DNA from: an uncultured Ruminococcus sp.
GTDB lineage: Bacteria > Bacillota > Clostridia > Oscillospirales > Ruminococcaceae
Assembly (NCBI GenBank): GCA_902780695.1
Contig: CACZGM010000011.1
Span: 1 to 37,968, forward strand
Direction: 5' to 3'
DNA: 37,968 nucleotides
Positions 1 through 6,839 of this stretch are shown here, in pieces (the stretch's first letter is position 1; each line of letters begins with the position of its first letter). The notes below the pieces were generated by a model, which did no database searches, was not told the origin of the DNA, and worked only from the letters and a program-made list of their open reading frames with translations. The position numbers and the translations under genes were made by a program.

Positions 1-37
1 GATTATTCTGGAATTTTCCTTGCACTTTTGCAACCGC

Positions 38-71
38 GAACAGGCTTCAAGCTGCGCTATGAAGCCTGTTC
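38..71. repeat. Perfect 12-bp inverted repeat (hairpin)
   Basis: Arms GAACAGGCTTCA (38-49) and TGAAGCCTGTTC (60-71) are exact reverse complements around a 10-nt loop. It lies about 80 bases beyond the stop of the small Cys-rich gene on the minus strand, so it could stabilise or end that transcript, but neither strand has the T-run of an intrinsic terminator. Nothing else is recognisable in positions 1-153. Confidence 0.55.
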
Positions 72-153
72 ACGATTGATGAGCAGACATTAAGTACAGT
101 CGTACTCACATCTACCTGCGGGTTTCAGCAATTTGTGGTCTTTTTCTGTTATC

Positions 154-417
154 TCACCATTTCCTGTTCTCGTGCGGACAGGACATTCTCTTTTTCAGAG
201 CCCTGAATTCAACATAACATCCGCATTTCATACAAGTCCCGCTATTAAGATCGTCGCAGTTTTTACAAATCGTAAGTCTGCGTTCGTATTCATCGGAATC
301 CGCCTTTTCATCGATCGGGAGAGCAGCCTTAAGCTCATTGAGAGACTGCAGAAGTGCTTCTTCTCCGATCTCCGAGAGAAGGCAGCGTCTGCATATAACG
401 CGTGTTATCTTATCCAT
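154..417 (-). CDS. Small Cys-rich protein, DUF6171-like
   Basis: An 87-residue soluble protein with nine cysteines arranged as CxxC near the N-terminus (CRRC), CxxC in the middle (CKNC), then CMKCGC and a final CPHE, followed by a terminal KW. This spacing suggests two zinc- or iron-binding knuckles. The pattern, including the Y-E-R-R-L-x-I-C stretch and the G-x-C-x-x-CGC-x-V-E-x-R block, fits the small clostridial family I know as DUF6171; function is unknown. Its ATG lies inside the last codons of the arabinofuranosidase gene (8-bp overlap), so translation is probably coupled to it. No ribosome binding site stands out because it would fall inside the upstream coding sequence. The family name is from memory; the reading frame and cysteine pattern are directly seen. 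Confidence 0.8.
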   Translation of the reverse strand: MDKITRVICRRCLLSEIGEEALLQSLNELKAALPIDEKADSDEYERRLTICKNCDDLNSGTCMKCGCYVEFRALKKRMSCPHENRKW

Positions 418-1885
418 TTATCTCAACTGCAACAACAGAGCAGGGAGGGAGCTTAACGATTATACCGCCGTGACACTGTTCGGCAGTGTAAGGCTTGATG
501 ACTACATTGTCAGGCTTATCGAACGTGTTCATGGCATGAACTTCATCGGTGAGGATACGGGCAGAAATGCTCTTTATTTCGGTATCGAGTATGCTGCATT
601 TTATCTCATATTCTTCCTCAAGTGAGCAGTTTGAAAGCGTTATATGCATCGAGCCATTGTCCTTAACCGAAACGGACTGTGATACTGCGGGGATCATGTG
701 ATCTGAAACAAGATCGTTTGTGCAGTGACTGTAAACAAGAGTACCGTTCTGATGTTCCTTGTACAGCTCGAAAACGTGGTATGTCGGCGTGAGGAGCATG
801 GATTTTCCTTCTGTGAGAATTACGGACTGCAGAACATTGACTGCCTGTGCGATATTAGCCATTATTACACGGTCAGAATGTTTGTTGAATATATCAAGGT
901 TAACCGCTGCGACTATCGCATCACGCATTGTATTCAGCTGATACAGGAAAGCAGGATTTGTACCGGGCTCAACATCATACCAACAGCCCCATTCGTCAAC
1001 AATAAGCCCGGTCTTATGCTGAGGATCAAAGCGGTTCATTATCTCGCTGTGATGCGTGATGATATCATCAATGCGCATTGTACCGCATATTGTCGAGTAG
1101 TATTCCTTATCGTCGAAGTCGGTGGAGCTTCCCTTATGTCCCCAATCTCCGGTAGGAACAGTGTAGTAGTGAAGAGACAGTCCCTGCATATTTTCCGGTC
1201 TGATCTTCTTCATGCAGACTTCTGTCCAGTTATAATCATCGGCATTCGGCCCGCAGGCAACCTTGAACAGCTCGTTTCCGCTGTAATTACGGCAGAACGT
1301 TGCATAGCGAAGGTAATGCTCGGCATAAGTTTCCGGTGACATATTTCCTCCGCAGCCCCAGCTCTCGTTTCCTATACCGAGATATCTGAACTTCCACGCT
1401 TTATCCCGTCCGTTCTTTCTGCGCAGTTCTGCCATAGGAGAGTTACCGTCAAAGGTCATGTAGTCGATCCAATCCATAAGTTCGCGGACAGTACCGCTGC
1501 CGAGATTGCCTGCAATATAAGGCTCGCAGCCCACAAGCTCACAGAATCTCATGTATTCGTGTGTACCAAAGCTGTTGTCGTCAGCAACATGACCCCAGTT
1601 GTTCACTACGCCTTTTCTTTCTTCCGGAGCTCCTACACCATCCTGCCAGTGGTATTCATCAGCAAAACAGCCGCCCGGCCAGCGCATTACCGGAAGCCCT
1701 ATCTTTTTAAAAGCCTCGATCACATCGTTTCTGATTCCGTCTGTATTCGGAATCGGTGAATCTTTGCCGACCCATATACCGTCATATACGCAACGTCCGA
1801 GATGTTCGGAAAAATTACCGTATATCTCCTTGTTTATATGGCTTTTTCTGTCGTGCGGGTTGATTATCATTCGTAAGTTTTTCAT
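410..1885 (-). CDS. abfA: GH51 alpha-L-arabinofuranosidase
   Basis: Intracellular exo-enzyme that removes terminal alpha-L-arabinofuranosyl residues from arabino-oligosaccharides. The 491-residue protein has the GH51 layout: a (beta/alpha)8 barrel with [18 protein letters not shown] near residue 23, the acid/base glutamate in YLGIGNES (E174) and the nucleophile in LIVDEWG (E298), followed by a C-terminal beta domain. Length is normal for the family (about 490-510) and no signal peptide is present, as expected for a cytoplasmic enzyme. I chose the ATG at 1885 because GGAGG lies 5 bases upstream; the longer frame starting at 1945 overlaps the promoter and adds 20 unrelated residues. A good SigA promoter lies just upstream. 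No transporter or other pentose gene is next to it; the downstream partner is the small Cys-rich protein. Confidence 0.95.
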   Translation of the reverse strand: MKNLRMIINPHDRKSHINKEIYGNFSEHLGRCVYDGIWVGKDSPIPNTDGIRNDVIEAFKKIGLPVMRWPGGCFADEYHWQDGVGAPEERKGVVNNWGHVADDNSFGTHEYMRFCELVGCEPYIAGNLGSGTVRELMDWIDYMTFDGNSPMAELRRKNGRDKAWKFRYLGIGNESWGCGGNMSPETYAEHYLRYATFCRNYSGNELFKVACGPNADDYNWTEVCMKKIRPENMQGLSLHYYTVPTGDWGHKGSSTDFDDKEYYSTICGTMRIDDIITHHSEIMNRFDPQHKTGLIVDEWGCWYDVEPGTNPAFLYQLNTMRDAIVAAVNLDIFNKHSDRVIMANIAQAVNVLQSVILTEGKSMLLTPTYHVFELYKEHQNGTLVYSHCTNDLVSDHMIPAVSQSVSVKDNGSMHITLSNCSLEEEYEIKCSILDTEIKSISARILTDEVHAMNTFDKPDNVVIKPYTAEQCHGGIIVKLPPCSVVAVEING

Positions 1886-1916
1886 GGTGACCTCCGTAGT
1901 TAGGTTATTTGAATAC

Positions 1917-1945
1917 AGTATAGCATAAAGTTGTTTGGATTGCAA
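1917..1945 (-). promoter_or_regulatory. SigA-type promoter of the GH51 gene
   Basis: On the minus strand: -35 TTGCAA (1940-1945), 17-bp spacer, -10 TATACT (1917-1922). It is followed at a sensible distance by the GGAGG and ATG of the arabinofuranosidase gene. Confidence 0.75.
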
Positions 1946-2054
1946 TATTTTTATCTATATTGTTATTATATTTAGCGTTAATCCTGTTATAAACAGACGA
2001 TCGCTGTGTACGAACCTGCAAAAATGCTTTTATTAACAAGCTGCAAATTCCCAC

Positions 2055-2083
2055 TTGATTTAGAGTTATATTTATGATATAAT
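2055..2083 (+). promoter_or_regulatory. SigA-type promoter of the ABC operon
   Basis: -35 TTGATT (2055-2060), 17-bp spacer, -10 TATAAT (2078-2083), 38 bases before the permease ATG. It is divergent from the arabinofuranosidase promoter with about 110 bp between the two -35 boxes. Confidence 0.8.
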
Positions 2084-2121
2084 ATAACTGACATAAATCT
2101 ATTTTACTGGAGCTGCTATAA

Positions 2122-2796
2122 ATGGATATGATCTATGAACTACTTATAGAAAGCGGTATGTGGAAGTCCATTCTTTCCGGTCTGCTTGTGACACTGAAAA
2201 TATCCGCTCTGTCGGTAGTTTTCGGTACAATGATCGGCGCGGTCGTATGTAAGCTGCGAATGAGCCGTTTCAAGGCAGTGCGGCTGATCTTCGGATTTTA
2301 CATAGCTGTGCTGCGCGGTATGCCGGTGCTGATGCTGCTTATGATGATGTATTATGTTGTATTCGCCAAAACCGCTGTGGAAGCCGATATTATAGCAGTA
2401 ATAACTTTTTCCCTCAATTCATCGGCATATTTCGCCGAGCTTATGAGAAGCGCTCTGCTTGCTTCCGACAAAGGGCAGGTCGAGGCAGCGAGGACACTCG
2501 GCTTTTCAAGAGTGCAGGCATTTTTCCTTGTTACACTACCTCAATCGGTACAGATAGCCAAGCCGGTTTATGAATCCACGGTCGTAAATCTGATCCAATG
2601 GACAAGTGTGGTCGGATATGTTACTATAACGGATCTCACACGAGTAATAAACACGGCATCGTCAAGAACTATGCAGCCGGTAATTATGATAGTTATAGGT
2701 ATGCTTTTATACCTCGGTATAGCATATCTTGTAAAAGCTGTTTTTTTCTTTACCGGCAAGATAAGAATCAATAAACCTAAAGGAGAAGTTAAATGA
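2122..2796 (+). CDS. Amino-acid-type (HisM/GlnP) ABC permease
   Basis: Inner-membrane subunit of a polar-amino-acid-type ABC transporter. The 224-residue protein has about five membrane segments, starting with LLVTLKISALSVVFGTMIGAVV at residue 21, and carries the cytoplasmic coupling (EAA) loop as GQVEAARTLGFSRVQAFF around residues 130-147, which contacts the ATPase. Length is typical of the HisM/GlnP family. It starts with ATG after GGAG and ends in an ATGA overlap with the lipoprotein gene, so the two are translationally coupled. Only one permease gene is present, so it would act as a homodimer. The substrate cannot be read from the sequence. Confidence 0.93.
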   Translation: MDMIYELLIESGMWKSILSGLLVTLKISALSVVFGTMIGAVVCKLRMSRFKAVRLIFGFYIAVLRGMPVLMLLMMMYYVVFAKTAVEADIIAVITFSLNSSAYFAELMRSALLASDKGQVEAARTLGFSRVQAFFLVTLPQSVQIAKPVYESTVVNLIQWTSVVGYVTITDLTRVINTASSRTMQPVIMIVIGMLLYLGIAYLVKAVFFFTGKIRINKPKGEVK

Positions 2797-3665
2797 GAAA
2801 AAATAAAATAATGTTTCTTATGGCAGCAGGTCTTGCGGGAATACTTCTCACAGCATCCTGTTCCGGCTCAAATAAAACCGATAAAAAAGATGATCCGATC
2901 TCCACAACATTTACCGACACTGGTAAACGTGTAGCTGAAACTGTCCATGTAGGCATACTCGAATCACCTGTACCGGCGGTTGACGAAAGCATAGGAGATG
3001 CCGGAGATGACACAACAGGTGCGGACAGCAGCACAGAAAAGTTTTCATCACTTACGGAATTACAGCTTTCTCTTATGAGGGGTGATGTGGATTCGGTAAA
3101 GATAGCTGATTGTACAGCAAGATATATGGCAGCGCACAACTACGAATTTGCCGCTTCTACACTTGATACCGAGACTCCGTTCAATGTGGGATTTGCCATG
3201 ATGCTCAACGATACCGATACAGAGCTGTGTGACCGGCTTTCAAAGGCAATTTCCGAAATAAAGTCAGACGGAACAATGAAGGAGCTTGAACAAAAATATA
3301 TAGAAGGATACATTGACGGGGAAGACCCGAAGCCCGTGAAATATGAGCATTATGACGATGCTGAAACGGTGACTTTTGCATTTACCGGTGACCTTCCGCC
3401 TATGGACTTCATCTCGGCCGACGGAGTGCCTGCCGGATTCAACACAGCACTAATTTCGGAGATCGGCAAGCGTATGCACATAAATATAGAATCGGTAAAT
3501 ATAGAATCGGGAGCAAGAACGATAGCTCTATATTCGGGAAGAGCACAGGTAGTTTTCTGGACACCGGTGCTTGATATACTTCCGGAGGATACCTGTCCCG
3601 ACGGAATGGTTATAACCGACATTTACCATACAGAGGTACTTTCCGAAGTAAAGAGGAAAGGTTAA
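2793..3665 (+). CDS. Substrate-binding-like lipoprotein with permuted lobes
   Basis: A 290-residue exported protein with a basic start, a hydrophobic stretch and a lipobox-like TASC ending at C23, so it is probably lipid-anchored outside the membrane. Its two halves look like the two ends of a family-3 solute-binding protein in swapped order. Residues about 84-173 resemble the usual C-terminal part (LQLSLMRGDVDSV, then LCDRLSKAISEIKSDGTMKELEQKYI). Residues about 193-285 resemble the usual N-terminal lobe (VTFAFTGDLPPMDFISADGVPAGFNTALISEIGKR). The usual full N-lobe before the first part and C-lobe after the second are missing. It overlaps the permease stop by 4 bp and has its own GGAG. It most likely serves as receptor for this transporter, but ligand binding should not be assumed. 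Confidence 0.85.
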   Translation: MRKNKIMFLMAAGLAGILLTASCSGSNKTDKKDDPISTTFTDTGKRVAETVHVGILESPVPAVDESIGDAGDDTTGADSSTEKFSSLTELQLSLMRGDVDSVKIADCTARYMAAHNYEFAASTLDTETPFNVGFAMMLNDTDTELCDRLSKAISEIKSDGTMKELEQKYIEGYIDGEDPKPVKYEHYDDAETVTFAFTGDLPPMDFISADGVPAGFNTALISEIGKRMHINIESVNIESGARTIALYSGRAQVVFWTPVLDILPEDTCPDGMVITDIYHTEVLSEVKRKG

Positions 3666-3677
3666 GTTTGTAACAAA

Positions 3678-4772
3678 ATGAATGTTATCGAAGTAAAAAA
3701 GCTGTCTAAATCATTCGGATCTCTGAAAGTACTTAACAACATTGATCTTGAGGTCAGGCAGGGTGAAAAGATTGTAATTCTCGGAGGTTCCGGCTGCGGG
3801 AAAAGCGTATTTCTTAGAACACTTGAAATGCTTGAAAAGCCGGATTCCGGGACTATCAGCATCATGGGCGACGAAATAACGGCAAAGGGTGCCAAAATAG
3901 ACCTTATTCGCAGAAAAATGGGAATGGTTTATCAGAATTTCAACCTTTTTTCGCACATGAATGTCCTTGACAATTTATGTGCCGCTCCCTGCAAACTGCT
4001 GAAAATGCCGAAACAAGATGCAATTGAGAAAGCACATTCACTTCTTCGCTCTGTCGGTCTTTCCGGCAAGGAATATGCGATGCCCGGTACGCTTTCCGGC
4101 GGTCAGAAGCAGAGAATCGCCATTGCCCGCTGTCTTATGATGGATCCGGAAATACTTCTGTTTGACGAGCCGACAAGCGCGCTTGATCCGACGATGGTAG
4201 GTGAAGTTCTTGCCACGATAAGAATGCTGTCGATGCAGGGACTTACAATGCTGATAGTTACGCACGAGATGAATTTTGCAAAAGAGATCGCGGACAGGAT
4301 TCTGTTTTTCGCCGACTGCGGTATATACGAGCAGGGAACAGTCGAGGATATATTTGAACATCCCGCTAAGGAAAAGACAATTGCTTTTATTCGCAAACTG
4401 AAAACGATACACGAGCACATAACCGACAATCATTTTGACCTTATGCGTTTTCACGGTGATGTACAGCGCTTCTGCGGCAAATACGGTCTTTCTCCGCGAC
4501 AGACATATAATATGCAGCTTATCTGCGAAGAGATCATTTATGAGTTCTTCGGCGCTTTGAACGGTTCGCTGCCTGATATCGAATTACAGCTCGAATACTC
4601 CGAAGCCGACAAGCAGATACAGCTTACGGTTACATCGACGGGTGATAAGTATGATCCTTTCGAGCATGAGGATAACGATGTTCATCTTGGAGTAAGACTG
4701 ATAAAAAAGCGTGCATCGTCGTATTCCTACGATTATAGTGATAATAAGAATACGGTGTGTGCTTATTTCTGA
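3678..4772 (+). CDS. ABC transporter ATPase fused to an RsbW-like GHKL domain
   Basis: Residues 1 to about 240 are a complete HisP/GlnQ-type ATPase: Walker A GGSGCGKS (36-43), Q-loop MVYQNFNLF, signature LSGGQKQRIAIAR, Walker B ILLFDEPTSALDP and the switch histidine in VTHEMN. Normal members stop near residue 245. This one continues with about 110 residues (256-364) that read like a GHKL/HATPase domain of the anti-sigma-factor (RsbW/SpoIIAB) type: a LICEEIIYEFF helix at the N-box position, a TGDKYDPFE block at the D-box position and LGVRLIKKRA near the end. The N-box asparagine is absent (Y or E instead), so catalysis is doubtful. There is no good ribosome binding site (AGGAAAGG lies 16 bases away), and no other in-frame start. 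The ATPase call is firm; the GHKL call is by pattern only. Confidence 0.9.
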   Translation: MNVIEVKKLSKSFGSLKVLNNIDLEVRQGEKIVILGGSGCGKSVFLRTLEMLEKPDSGTISIMGDEITAKGAKIDLIRRKMGMVYQNFNLFSHMNVLDNLCAAPCKLLKMPKQDAIEKAHSLLRSVGLSGKEYAMPGTLSGGQKQRIAIARCLMMDPEILLFDEPTSALDPTMVGEVLATIRMLSMQGLTMLIVTHEMNFAKEIADRILFFADCGIYEQGTVEDIFEHPAKEKTIAFIRKLKTIHEHITDNHFDLMRFHGDVQRFCGKYGLSPRQTYNMQLICEEIIYEFFGALNGSLPDIELQLEYSEADKQIQLTVTSTGDKYDPFEHEDNDVHLGVRLIKKRASSYSYDYSDNKNTVCAYF

Positions 4773-4825
4773 ATACGTTCCTTACATACTCGCAGTAGAG
4801 GTTTGAGAATAATGAATATATGTAT

Positions 4826-4853
4826 AACCGTCTGACTTGGTCAGACGGTTTTT
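4826..4853 (+). terminator. Intrinsic terminator of the ABC operon
   Basis: Arms AACCGTCTGA (4826-4835) and TCAGACGGTT (4841-4850) pair perfectly around a 5-nt loop and lead into a T-run, 54 bases after the ATPase stop. Confidence 0.92.
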
Positions 4854-4878
4854 GCTGTAAGTATGTAAACCAGTGATC

Positions 4879-5216
4879 GGATTCGCCGCCGCGCGTCCGC
4901 GGGCTGTGATTGAGTTACAAAAAGTATATTGGGACTCTGAACAGCGAGGCAGAAAATATCCCGCCTCAGGTATACCAGAGACGGGATTCGCCGCCGCGCG
5001 TCCGCGGCTATGATTATGTTACTTAAAGTATATCTGCGCTCTGAACAGCGAGGCAGAAAATATCCCGCCTCAGGTATACCAGAGACGGGATTCGCTGCCG
5101 CGCGTCCGCGGCTATGATTACGTTACATAAGTATATCTGCACTCTGAACAGCGAGGCAGAAAATATCCCGCCTCCAGGTATACCCGAGACGGGATTCGCT
5201 GCCGCGCGTCCGCGGC
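4879..5216. repeat. Tandem array of a ~104-bp non-coding repeat
   Basis: About three and a quarter head-to-tail copies. The block GGATTCGCCGCC or GGATTCGCTGCC followed by GCGCGTCCGCGG recurs at 4879, 4984, 5088 and 5192, giving periods of 105, 104 and 104. Each unit also carries ACTCTGAACAGCGAGGCAG or a close variant and AATATCCCGCCTC. Within each unit is an imperfect palindrome centred on GGTATACC (4959-4986, 5063-5090, 5166-5194). The middle of the unit varies most. The last, partial copy runs directly into the CCA end of the tRNA gene, and the shared GACGGGATTCG is identical to part of the tRNA T-arm. Reading frames across the array have no coding features. It fills most of the 440-base gap between the ABC operon and the tRNA. 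Confidence 0.95.
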
Positions 5217-5293
5217 TGGTGCGCCTGACGGGATTCGAACCCACCGCACGCAGCGTCGGAGGCTGCTGCTCTATCCAAATGAGCTACAGACGC
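5217..5293 (-). tRNA. tRNA-Arg (anticodon CCG)
   Basis: The minus strand folds as a full cloverleaf of 77 nt. The acceptor stem is GCGTCTG with CAGGCGC. The D-arm is GCTC/AGAGC. The anticodon stem is GCAGC/GCTGC around loop CTCCGAC with anticodon CCG (plus-strand 5257-5259), which reads CGG. There is a five-base variable loop, T-arm GTGGG-TTCGAAT-CCCGT, and an encoded CCA end (5217-5219). It has its own promoter. Downstream, the transcript would run directly into the tandem repeats; no U-run terminator follows on this strand. Confidence 0.97.
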
Positions 5294-5301
5294 ATATATG
5301 G

Positions 5302-5320
5302 GGCAGGGGATAACCCTGCC
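5302..5320 (-). other. Hairpin in the tRNA-Arg 5' leader
   Basis: Arms GGCAGGG (5302-5308) and CCCTGCC (5314-5320) pair perfectly around five bases. With the promoter at 5326-5354 transcription should begin near 5319, so the hairpin would form the very 5' end of the precursor tRNA, 8 bases before the mature 5' end. It may guide RNase P processing or protect the leader; that role is inference. Confidence 0.6.
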
Positions 5321-5325
5321 TTATT

Positions 5326-5354
5326 ATTATATCACACTTCCGAAAAAAAAGCAA
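5326..5354 (-). promoter_or_regulatory. Promoter of tRNA-Arg
   Basis: Minus strand: -35 TTGCTT (5349-5354), 17-bp spacer, -10 TATAAT (5326-5331), about 33 bases upstream of the mature tRNA 5' end. Confidence 0.75.
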
Positions 5355-5369
5355 TGGGAGAACAGCGAA

Positions 5370-5410
5370 AAAATAAAAAAATACTGCCGGAAGTAAAAAA
5401 CCGGCAGTAT
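5370..5410 (-). terminator. Intrinsic terminator of the aminotransferase gene
   Basis: Arms ATACTGCCGG and CCGGCAGTAT (plus-strand 5381-5390 and 5401-5410) form a 10-bp stem; on the minus strand it is followed by a long T-rich run (5370-5380). It lies 13 bases after the stop codon. Confidence 0.93.
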
Positions 5411-5423
5411 TTGGAGTATTTTA

Positions 5424-6695
5424 TTATAATCCGAGCATTTTCTCTGCGGTCGCAAGTTTTACGCTGCTGCAGAATATATCCATAGCTTTCTGCAATTCGG
5501 ATTCTGACGGGAACGTCGGAGCAATACGTATATTATTGTCATGCGGATCCTTGCCGTAGGGATAAGTAGCTCCGGCACCGGTAAGAACAACACCGGCATC
5601 CTTGCACAATTCGACAATTCTTTTTGCTGTTCCGTCAAATCCGGTGAATGAAACAAAATATCCGCCCTTGGGAGTATGCCAGCCGCCGATCGCGTGGGGT
5701 GCTATTTCACGATTAAGGGTATTTATCACAATATCGAACTTAGGTGCGATGATTGCACGGTGGAGCTTCATATGTTCAGTCATACCGTTGAAATCCTTGA
5801 AGAATCTTACATGACGGAGCTGATTGAGCTTATCGAAACCTATAGTCTGATAAGTCATCTTGCTCTTGATGTAATCAATGTTTTCCTTGCTTGCACCTAT
5901 ACAAGCGATACCAGCGCCGGGGAAAGATACTTTTGATGTAGAAGCAAACATCAGCACCATATTCTCTTTGCCGTTCTTTTTGCACTCATCGAGAATGTTG
6001 AGAACAACATCGTGATCGTCACAGAGGTGGTGTATGCAGTAGGCGTTGTCCCAATAGATTCTGAAGTCATCTGCTTTCGGCTTAAGTGCGGCAAAACGCT
6101 TCACGACCTTATCGGAATAAGAGATACCTGTAGGATTTGAGTACATGGGAACACACCAGATGCCCTTTATTTCCTCATCTTCAGAAACGAGCTTTTCAAC
6201 CATATCCATATCAGGACCGTCTTCAAGATAAGGAACGGTTATCATTTCTATACCGATACTCTGGCAGATAGCAAAATGTCTGTCATATCCGGGTGCAGGA
6301 CATAGGAACTTGACTTTTTCGTTCTTTCCCCATGGTTTTCCTCCGCCGGGAACACCGAACAGCATTGACATCATTATAGTATCGTACATCAGCTGGAGAC
6401 TGGAGTTTCCGCCTACGATTATCTCGTCCATAGCAACGCCGAGCATCGGACGAAGAAGTTCCTTCGCTTCCGGGATTCCGTCAAGCACTCCATAGTTGCG
6501 GCAGTCTGTACCGTCGGCAGCGAGACAGTCACCGAGATCGTCTTTCAGCATTGCTTCCGAAAGTTTTAACTGATCCGGCGAAGGCTTGCCTCTTGCCATA
6601 TTGAGCTTCAGTCCCTGCGCTTTGTAGTTCTCATGTTCGTGCATCAATTCTTTTCTTAATTCTTCAAGCTGTTCCATAGAAAGATCCTTGTACAT
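5424..6695 (-). CDS. PLP-dependent class I aminotransferase (aspartate-type, MocR-like fold)
   Basis: Cytoplasmic PLP enzyme of 423 residues, of the group sometimes annotated as aspartate aminotransferase with an Aminotran_MocR domain. Visible features are RGKPSPDQLKLSEAM near residue 36, the GGNSSLQLMYD cofactor loop near 95-105, the CPAPGYDRHF block, the YSNPTG motif near 185, the WDNAYC aspartate, and the Schiff-base lysine in ASTSKVSFPGAG (K255). I placed the start at 6695 because GGAGG lies 6 bases upstream; an ATG at 6716 sits before that site. It is a single gene with its own promoter and terminator. The amino-acid substrate is not certain; aspartate/2-oxoglutarate is the likeliest pair. 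Confidence 0.9.
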   Translation of the reverse strand: MYKDLSMEQLEELRKELMHEHENYKAQGLKLNMARGKPSPDQLKLSEAMLKDDLGDCLAADGTDCRNYGVLDGIPEAKELLRPMLGVAMDEIIVGGNSSLQLMYDTIMMSMLFGVPGGGKPWGKNEKVKFLCPAPGYDRHFAICQSIGIEMITVPYLEDGPDMDMVEKLVSEDEEIKGIWCVPMYSNPTGISYSDKVVKRFAALKPKADDFRIYWDNAYCIHHLCDDHDVVLNILDECKKNGKENMVLMFASTSKVSFPGAGIACIGASKENIDYIKSKMTYQTIGFDKLNQLRHVRFFKDFNGMTEHMKLHRAIIAPKFDIVINTLNREIAPHAIGGWHTPKGGYFVSFTGFDGTAKRIVELCKDAGVVLTGAGATYPYGKDPHDNNIRIAPTFPSESELQKAMDIFCSSVKLATAEKMLGL

Positions 6696-6738
6696 TTGCA
6701 ACCTCCGAAAATGCATAAATTATTGTTTTTCATATATT

Positions 6739-6766
6739 ATTATACACATTTAAGAAAAGATTGCAA
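6739..6766 (-). promoter_or_regulatory. Promoter of the aminotransferase gene
   Basis: Minus strand: -35 TTGCAA (6761-6766), 16-bp spacer, -10 TATAAT (6739-6744). The -35 box is part of a weak inverted repeat TTGCAAG/CTTGCAA (6761-6767 and 6782-6788) that could also end transcription from the gene upstream. Confidence 0.7.
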
Positions 6767-6839
6767 GTTGTTTTTTGTTATCTTGCAAAAATGGATGATA
6801 ACTTTGTTAAAAATAACTATCGGCAGTTGATTTTTGGAA

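Noticed and set aside
4876-5216. Possible CRISPR array
   Set aside because: The units are about 104 bp and nearly identical over their length; there are no short repeats with unique spacers of constant size, and no cas genes nearby.
5023-5485. Open frames across the tandem repeats and the tRNA gene (for example 5114-5485 plus, 5023-5244 minus)
   Set aside because: They arise from the repeats and run through the tRNA; no ribosome binding site or protein-like composition.
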